From the NCBI GenBank assembly GCA_934278965.1, contig CAKQWL010000104.1, positions 1 through 20,301 on the forward strand: 20,301 nucleotides of DNA, given 5' to 3'. Source of the stretch: an uncultured Clostridia bacterium. Its GTDB lineage: Bacteria > Bacillota > Clostridia > Peptostreptococcales > Anaerovoracaceae. This document shows positions 15,711-20,301 of this stretch, one piece after another (position 1 is the stretch's first letter; the number at the start of each line of letters is the position of its first letter). The position numbers and the translations under genes are program-made. The notes beneath the pieces are model-generated. The model saw only the letters and a list, made by a program, of their open reading frames with translations, was not told the origin of the DNA and made no database searches.

Positions 15711-16844
15711 ATGGACAGAGCGCTGTTTGACTGGAATGGGAAAGGCCTTTCGATCGGCGAATTGCATGTACGCACACCGATTGTACAAGGCGGTATGGGC
15801 ATCGGCGTTTCCGGATATCGGCTTGCCTCGGCCGTCGCAGAGGCAGGCGGGATCGGCGTGCTTTCGGCGGTCGGACTCGGCCTTCTGAAAAGAGATACGG
15901 ACGGGGATGCTTTGGAAATGCCGGAGAGGAGCGGAGAAAGCCGGGGACTGACCATGCTGCGGAGGGAGATCCGCGCGGCACGGAAAAGAACGAAAGGTGT
16001 TCTCGGCGTCAATATTATGACAGCGGTTTCGGATTTTCAGGCGGCGGCAAAAACGGCGGCAGAGGAAGAAATCGATATTATTTTTTCCGGCGCGGGACTT
16101 CCGCTGACCTTGCCGGAATGTCTTGCGTCCGGCAGCCGGACCAAGCTCGTGCCGATTGTTTCATCGGCAAAGGCAGCCAAATTGATTGCGCGGCGCTGGA
16201 TGAGCACATACGGATATCCCCCGGACGCTTTTGTGCTGGAAGGACCGAAGGCGGGCGGACATCTGGGCTTCTCTGAGGAGCAGATCGAGGATCCGGCCTA
16301 CCAGCTGCAGGTCTTGCTTCCCCAGGTGGTCGAGGAGGCGCAGCGAATCGGGCGCGAGAGCGGGAAAAAGATCCCGGTGATTGCCGCCGGGGGGATCTAT
16401 ACCGGTGCGGATATTGCTGAGATGCTCGCACTGGGAGCCGCCGGTGTGCAGATGGCGACACGGTTCGTCGCGACCGAAGAATGTGACGCGGATGAGGCTT
16501 TCAAAAAAGCATACATTCAGTGCAGAAAAGAGGATATTGCAATCATCCAAAGCCCGGTCGGAATGCCGGGAAGAGCGATCCGGAACGCCTTTTTGGGGGA
16601 AGCCAAAGAAGGGAAACGGCACCCGGAAATATGTCGGAACAATTGCATTACGCCGTGTCCGAAAAGGGAAGCGGCTTACTGCATATCGGAGGCGCTGGTA
16701 AACGCGTTTTATGGGAGAATGGATCAAGGATTTGCTTTTGTCGGGGCAAATGGATATCGGATCCGGGAAATTACGACTGTGGAAAAATTGTTCAAAGAAC
16801 TGGAAGAAGGATTTCGTGCGGCAGAAGGAGGACAATGCGGATGA
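15711..16844 (+). CDS. FabX-like FMN/iron-sulfur dehydrogenase-isomerase (nitronate monooxygenase family)
   Basis: The 377-aa protein belongs to the FabK/nitronate monooxygenase TIM-barrel family but differs from the FabK of this operon. FMN-binding and active-site features are PIVQGGMGIG, GPKAGGHLGF (H184), AAGGIYTGAD and ATRF. Four cysteines, C308, C312, C316 and C324 (CRNNCITPCP then YCI), could bind a [4Fe-4S] cluster. After them comes FAFVGANGYRIREI. As I recall it, H. pylori FabX (about 360 aa, active His182) shows the same SSAKA, RRW, EGP-GGH, NC-x3-C, YCI and GANGYR blocks. FabX oxidises or isomerises C10 acyl-ACP to cis-3-decenoyl-ACP for unsaturated fatty acids. The gene overlaps fabF by ATGA. 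Genome pipelines would call it nitronate monooxygenase. Family membership is clear, the FabX role is a strong inference. Confidence 0.8.
   Translation: MDRALFDWNGKGLSIGELHVRTPIVQGGMGIGVSGYRLASAVAEAGGIGVLSAVGLGLLKRDTDGDALEMPERSGESRGLTMLRREIRAARKRTKGVLGVNIMTAVSDFQAAAKTAAEEEIDIIFSGAGLPLTLPECLASGSRTKLVPIVSSAKAAKLIARRWMSTYGYPPDAFVLEGPKAGGHLGFSEEQIEDPAYQLQVLLPQVVEEAQRIGRESGKKIPVIAAGGIYTGADIAEMLALGAAGVQMATRFVATEECDADEAFKKAYIQCRKEDIAIIQSPVGMPGRAIRNAFLGEAKEGKRHPEICRNNCITPCPKREAAYCISEALVNAFYGRMDQGFAFVGANGYRIREITTVEKLFKELEEGFRAAEGGQCG
16825..16831 (+). promoter_or_regulatory. Ribosome binding site that sets the fabF start
   Basis: AAGGAGG lies inside the last codons of the FabX-like gene. It is 9 nt before the ATG at 16841 and only 3 nt before the ATG at 16835, so 16841 is the likely start. 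That start overlaps the preceding stop as ATGA. Confidence 0.8.
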
Positions 16845-18163
16845 ATCAAGGCAGAAGAGTCGTGGTGACGGGCATCGGTGTGGTAACACCGGTCGGAAAC
16901 GACAGGGAATCTTTTTGGAGGAGCCTGAAAGAAGGCAGAAGCGGCATTGGAAGAATCACGCGCTTTGATACAACAGACTTTAAAGTGAAAATAGCAGCGG
17001 AGGTAAAAAATTTCGATCCGCTTTTGTATATGGATAAAGGAGAGGCACGGAGGCAGGACCGTTTTTCGCAGTATGCGATTGCGGCGGCAGAGGAGGCCAT
17101 GTTGGACAGCGGACTTGTTTCAGGGGCCGGCAGGAGTGCGGAAACGGGGGCAGCATCCAATATTGATCCGGAGAGACTCGGGGTGTATATCGGGTCCGGA
17201 ACAGGCGGCATGGAAACCTTTATGGAAGAAGCAAAGAAACTTCTGGAAAATGGACCGAGAAAGGTTTCACCGTTTTTTGTTCCGATGATGATCGCCAACA
17301 TGGCGGCCGGAAATACGGCGATTCGCTTCGGAGCCAAAGGGCCGAGTCTGCCGGGTGTGACGGCGTGCGCGACCTCTACCAATGCGATCGGGGAGGCATT
17401 TCGGGCCATTCGGGGCGGTTATGCCGATGCCATTATTGCGGGCGGTACGGAATCGGCGATTCTCCCGCTTTCGATTGCCGGATTTACAAACTGTATGGCG
17501 CTGACACTGCGGAACGATCCGGAATCTGCTTCGATTCCGTTCGACCGCCGGCGTGACGGTTTCGTCATGGGAGAAGGCGCGGGCGTTCTGATCCTGGAAG
17601 AATACGAACACGCCAAAGCACGCGGAGCATCTGTTTACGCGGAAGTGGCCGGATACGGCAATACTTGCGACGCTTATCATATGACGGCGCCGGATCCGGA
17701 TGGAAGCTGCGCGGCGAGAGCCATTCGGATGGCACTGGAGGAAGCGGACGCTTTTTCCGTTCCACCGGAATACATCTATTTAAATGCGCACGGAACGAGT
17801 ACGCCGCTCAATGATAAAACGGAAACTCGCGCAATAAAATTGGCGTTCGGAGAAACGGCAGCAAGGAACCTTCATATCAGTTCTACCAAATCCATGACAG
17901 GACATATGCTCGGTGCGGCAGGAGCGATCGAAGCCGCGGCCGCGGTGCTGGCGCTTCGTGACGGGATCGTCCCGCCGACGATCGGATATCGGGAAAAGGA
18001 CCCGGAATGTGATCTGAATATCACGCCGAATGTTCGCACGGAAGCGGAGCTGCTTGTCGGACTTTCCACTTCACTGGGATTCGGCGGGCATGATGCGTGC
18101 ATTGCCTTTCGAAAAAGTCCGGAAGCGTTTCGGGATGCCGAAAAAATGCGTTCGGAAAAATAA
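16841..18163 (+). CDS. fabF: Beta-ketoacyl-ACP synthase II
   Basis: The 440-aa elongating synthase has the Cys-His-His triad: C176 in TACATSTNAIGEA, H317 in NAHGTSTPLND and H355 in KSMTGHMLGAAGA. It condenses malonyl-ACP with acyl-ACP and elongates both saturated and unsaturated chains. It is about 25 residues longer than typical FabF. The extra length is a loop rich in Gly, Ala and Ser at about residues 94-110 and a charged C-terminal tail after CIAFRK. The gate segment reads TSLGFGGHD, where Gram-positive FabF usually has NSFGFGGHN. The start at 16841 is set by AAGGAGG and overlaps the FabX-like stop. accB follows after 45 nt. Confidence 0.95.
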   Translation: MNQGRRVVVTGIGVVTPVGNDRESFWRSLKEGRSGIGRITRFDTTDFKVKIAAEVKNFDPLLYMDKGEARRQDRFSQYAIAAAEEAMLDSGLVSGAGRSAETGAASNIDPERLGVYIGSGTGGMETFMEEAKKLLENGPRKVSPFFVPMMIANMAAGNTAIRFGAKGPSLPGVTACATSTNAIGEAFRAIRGGYADAIIAGGTESAILPLSIAGFTNCMALTLRNDPESASIPFDRRRDGFVMGEGAGVLILEEYEHAKARGASVYAEVAGYGNTCDAYHMTAPDPDGSCAARAIRMALEEADAFSVPPEYIYLNAHGTSTPLNDKTETRAIKLAFGETAARNLHISSTKSMTGHMLGAAGAIEAAAAVLALRDGIVPPTIGYREKDPECDLNITPNVRTEAELLVGLSTSLGFGGHDACIAFRKSPEAFRDAEKMRSEK

Positions 18164-18208
18164 CGGAAGGAAGCGGAAGGAACAGAAAAAAACGGGAGGG
18201 ATCGTTCG

Positions 18209-18667
18209 ATGAAGATAGAGGAGATTCAGAAATTAGCGGAGATTTTGGAACATTCGTCACTGAACTTTATGGAGGTTCAGGAGGGGGAATTTCGGGTGCG
18301 GATGGGAAAAACGCCGGAACAAAGGGGAGAGTCTGCTGTGGAATGCAGCGCTTCGGGTTTGGCCGAGACGGAGGCTCGTGCGGTGCAGGGAAGCTGCGCG
18401 TCAGTGGAGCCGGCGGAATCTGCCGCGGAAGGAAGTCCGATTTGTTCTCCGATGGTCGGAATTTTTTATGAAGCGGCGTCGCCGGGAGACGCACCGTTTG
18501 TTCAGGAAGGGCAGGCGGTGGAAGAGGGGCAGATCCTGTGCATTATTGAAGCGATGAAGCTGATGAACGAGATCACAGCGGAAAAAAGCGGCGTAATTAC
18601 GAAGATCTGTGCGGAGAACGGCAGGATTGTCGAGTACGGTCAGCCGCTTTTCTATATTCGTTCATGA
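18209..18667 (+). CDS. accB: Biotin carboxyl carrier protein of acetyl-CoA carboxylase
   Basis: The 152-aa protein has an N-terminal helical dimerisation region, a linker rich in Ala, Glu and Ser (about residues 34-75), and a C-terminal biotinyl domain. The biotin attachment motif is EAMKLMNE with K117. SPMVGIFY and GQPLFYI are the usual borders of the domain. It carries carboxybiotin from biotin carboxylase (accC, two genes downstream) to the carboxyltransferase that makes malonyl-CoA. The ATG at 18209 follows a GGGAGGG ribosome site. A 9-bp direct repeat CGTTCATGA spans its stop codon (18659-18667 and 18670-18678). Confidence 0.95.
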   Translation: MKIEEIQKLAEILEHSSLNFMEVQEGEFRVRMGKTPEQRGESAVECSASGLAETEARAVQGSCASVEPAESAAEGSPICSPMVGIFYEAASPGDAPFVQEGQAVEEGQILCIIEAMKLMNEITAEKSGVITKICAENGRIVEYGQPLFYIRS

Positions 18668-18722
18668 TCCGTTCATGAAAAAGAGGGCCTGAATTCAAAA
18701 GGCAGAGAGGAAAAGAGAAGAG

Positions 18723-19166
18723 ATGAATCGAGAAGAATTGAAAAGCATTCTGCCGCACCGTGAGCCGATGCTTTTGCTGGATGAAGCTTTTGTAAAGGAC
18801 GGCGGAATTGCCGTAGGCCGGTACACTGTGCAGGGAGATGAATTCTTTCTGCAGGGGCATTTCCCAGGGGAGCCGGTTGTGCCGGGTGTCATTCTATGTG
18901 AAATGATGGCACAGTGCTGCTGTGTCCTTTTGAAAGAAGAGCTTCGGAGCGAAGATGCGGAAGCGCTGGAAGACAGGATACAGCCGTATTATACCGGACT
19001 GGACAGCGTGAAATTCAAAAATCCGGTGAGACCGGGGGACACAGTGGAGTTTGAATGTAAAATCAATCGGGTTTTGAAACCGTTTTATTTTGCGGAGGGG
19101 ATCGGAACCGCAGCAGGAAAGCAGTGCGTCAGTGCGAAGTTCTCCTTTGCGCTGATACGGAAATAG
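18723..19166 (+). CDS. fabZ: 3-hydroxyacyl-ACP dehydratase
   Basis: The 147-aa single-hotdog enzyme removes water from 3-hydroxyacyl-ACP to give trans-2-enoyl-ACP. The start LPHREPMLLLD is diagnostic. The catalytic pair is H46 in QGHFPGEP and E60 in VILCEMMAQ. A run of three cysteines follows at CCCVLL. FabZ does not normally isomerise to the cis-3 product, so it would supply substrate to FabK or to the FabX-like enzyme. The start has GAGAGGA upstream. accC follows after 9 nt. Confidence 0.96.
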   Translation: MNREELKSILPHREPMLLLDEAFVKDGGIAVGRYTVQGDEFFLQGHFPGEPVVPGVILCEMMAQCCCVLLKEELRSEDAEALEDRIQPYYTGLDSVKFKNPVRPGDTVEFECKINRVLKPFYFAEGIGTAAGKQCVSAKFSFALIRK

Positions 19167-19175
19167 GAGAAAGCG

Positions 19176-20301
19176 ATGTTTTCAAAAATATTGATTGCCA
19201 ATCGCGGCGAGATTGCCGTTCGGATCATCCGCGCCTGCAAGGAAATGGGAATCTCTACGGCAGCGGTTTATTCGGAGGCGGACCGGGAATCTTTTCATGT
19301 CAGTCTGGCGGATGAATGCATCTGTATCGGACCTCCGCAGGCGAAGGACAGTTATTTGAATAAAAATGCCATTTTGACGGCGGCGCAGGCAGTGGGCGCT
19401 CAGGCCATTCATCCGGGGTACGGCTTCTTATCGGAGAACGCGGAATTTGCGGAGCTTTGCCGCCGCTGCGGGATCGCGTTTATCGGTCCGTCGCCGGAGG
19501 TGATTTCGAAAATGGGTGACAAGGATGAAGCCCGAAGGACGATGCAGGAAGCCGGGATTCCTGTGATTCCGGGGAGCGATGTGCTGAGGGATGTGAGGGA
19601 CGCAAAGCGGGAGGCTGCCAAAATCGGATATCCGGTGCTTTTGAAGGCCCGTTCCGGGGGCGGCGGACGCGGAATCCGATTGGTTCGATCGGAACGCGAA
19701 TTGGAGCAGGCTTTTGGGACGGCGGCGATCGAGGCCGAGGCTGCCTTCGGAGACGGAAGCCTTTACTTGGAAAAATATCTGAACCCGGCGAGGCATATTG
19801 AGCTTCAGATTCTTCGCGACCGGAAAGGAAATACGGTCTGTATCGGGGATCGGGAATGCTCTGTCCAGCGCAACAACCAGAAGCTCCTGGAAGAAAGTCC
19901 GGCGCCGTCCGTTTCGGCGGCGCTGCGCGAAAGGATGATGCAGGCGGCCGTTCAGGCTGCGGTGTTTGTGGGGTATGAAAATGCGGGAACGGTAGAATTT
20001 CTGGTGGATCAGGAAGACCATTTTTACTTTATGGAAATGAATACCAGACTGCAGGTGGAGCATACTGTGACGGAGATGGTAAGCGGTATCGATCTTGTCA
20101 AATGGCAGATCCGGACTGCCGCCGGGGCCTCTCTCGATTTTTCCCAGCAGTCGATCCCGGTTTCCGGATGCGCGATCGAGTGCCGGATCAATGCGGAAAA
20201 CAAAAGGGAGGAGCGGTCGGAGAAGCGTGAGCGGAGCGGAATGGTGCAGATTTTCCATGCACCCGGCGGACCGGATGTGCGGTTTGATACCTGCCTGTAT
20301 C
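19176..20301 (+). CDS. accC: Biotin carboxylase subunit of acetyl-CoA carboxylase (3' end outside window)
   Basis: The open frame runs from ATG 19176 (TAGGAG upstream, overlapping the end of fabZ) to the window edge, giving 375 codons of an expected 450 or so. The start MFSKILIANRGEIAVRIIRACKEMG, the HPGYGFLSEN block, the ATP-grasp glycine loop KARSGGGGRGIR and EMNTRLQVEHTVTE identify AccC, which carboxylates BCCP-biotin with ATP and bicarbonate. VRF near the end keeps the Arg that corresponds to the catalytic Arg338 of E. coli. Residues 342-358 are odd: a strongly charged KREERSEKRER stretch replaces the usual D-P...PSPG segment. accD and accA would be expected next, by analogy with streptococci. 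Confidence 0.94.
   Translation, partial: MFSKILIANRGEIAVRIIRACKEMGISTAAVYSEADRESFHVSLADECICIGPPQAKDSYLNKNAILTAAQAVGAQAIHPGYGFLSENAEFAELCRRCGIAFIGPSPEVISKMGDKDEARRTMQEAGIPVIPGSDVLRDVRDAKREAAKIGYPVLLKARSGGGGRGIRLVRSERELEQAFGTAAIEAEAAFGDGSLYLEKYLNPARHIELQILRDRKGNTVCIGDRECSVQRNNQKLLEESPAPSVSAALRERMMQAAVQAAVFVGYENAGTVEFLVDQEDHFYFMEMNTRLQVEHTVTEMVSGIDLVKWQIRTAAGASLDFSQQSIPVSGCAIECRINAENKREERSEKRERSGMVQIFHAPGGPDVRFDTCLY

Noticed and set aside
16520..16840. N-terminal extension of fabF by 107 codons
   Set aside because: It would overlap the end of the FabX-like gene. The ribosome site AAGGAGG and homology both fix the start at 16841.
15711..16844. Reading this gene as a simple duplicate of fabK
   Set aside because: It is about 60 residues longer and has a Cys cluster and C-terminal block that FabK lacks. 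The two proteins share only the general fold motifs.
18659..18678. Direct repeat CGTTCATGA across the accB stop codon
   Set aside because: A single short duplication in a non-coding tail is most simply replication slippage. No function is suggested by context.
19428..20258. 276-codon minus-strand open frame opposite accC
   Set aside because: accC motifs are intact on the plus strand, and the antisense product has no recognisable features.
1..20301. CRISPR arrays, tRNA or rRNA genes, insertion sequences and prophage genes
   Set aside because: No regularly spaced repeats, cloverleaf genes, transposase motifs or terminal inverted repeats were recognised on either strand.

Overview
The window is a gene-dense bacterial chromosome segment of about 50% GC by eye. 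It looks like an anaerobic Firmicute of the class Clostridia, perhaps Lachnospiraceae-like. The evidence is rubrerythrin, a PduL-type phosphotransacylase, FabK instead of FabI, a bacterial acyl-ACP thioesterase, DapH-type lysine synthesis and clostridial codon and spacer style. This assignment is inference. No rRNA, tRNA, CRISPR array, insertion sequence or phage gene was seen, and no gene-free stretch exceeds 300 bases.

Left part (1-1782): the 3' end of dapH, a convergent rubrerythrin gene on the minus strand, and a CYTH/triphosphate-tunnel protein that ends at a strong intrinsic terminator.

Middle part (1900-9430): a protein quality-control block in the order tig, clpP, clpX, lon, engB, a small DUF1232 membrane protein and hpt. 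A promoter lies just upstream of tig. Lon and engB overlap by 4 nt. pduL (9544-10122) follows and ends at a bidirectional terminator that it shares with a minus-strand acyl-ACP thioesterase.

Right part (10998-20301): the thioesterase diverges from a MarR/FabT-like regulator. The regulator heads a type II fatty acid synthesis operon: marR, fabH, acpP, fabK, fabD, fabG, a second FMN enzyme, fabF, accB, fabZ, accC (accC is cut by the window end). The intergenic control region has an exact-consensus promoter (TTGACA, 17 nt, TATAAT) and three inverted repeats around the -35 box and the predicted transcription start. No terminator was seen inside the operon.

The most interesting element is the second FabK-like gene (15711-16844). 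It is not a duplicate of FabK. Its internal motifs, a four-Cys cluster and a C-terminal VGANGYR block match what I recall of Helicobacter pylori FabX, an FMN and [4Fe-4S] dehydrogenase/isomerase that makes the cis double bond of unsaturated fatty acids. It sits between fabG and fabF and overlaps fabF by ATGA. This suggests that the operon carries its own anaerobic unsaturated fatty acid branch, with FabK as the saturated-branch reductase, FabX as the isomerase and FabF as the elongating synthase. Other points to check are a Walker B Glu-to-Asp change in Lon, a missing Asn in the thioesterase active-site motif, and an unusual charged segment in AccC.
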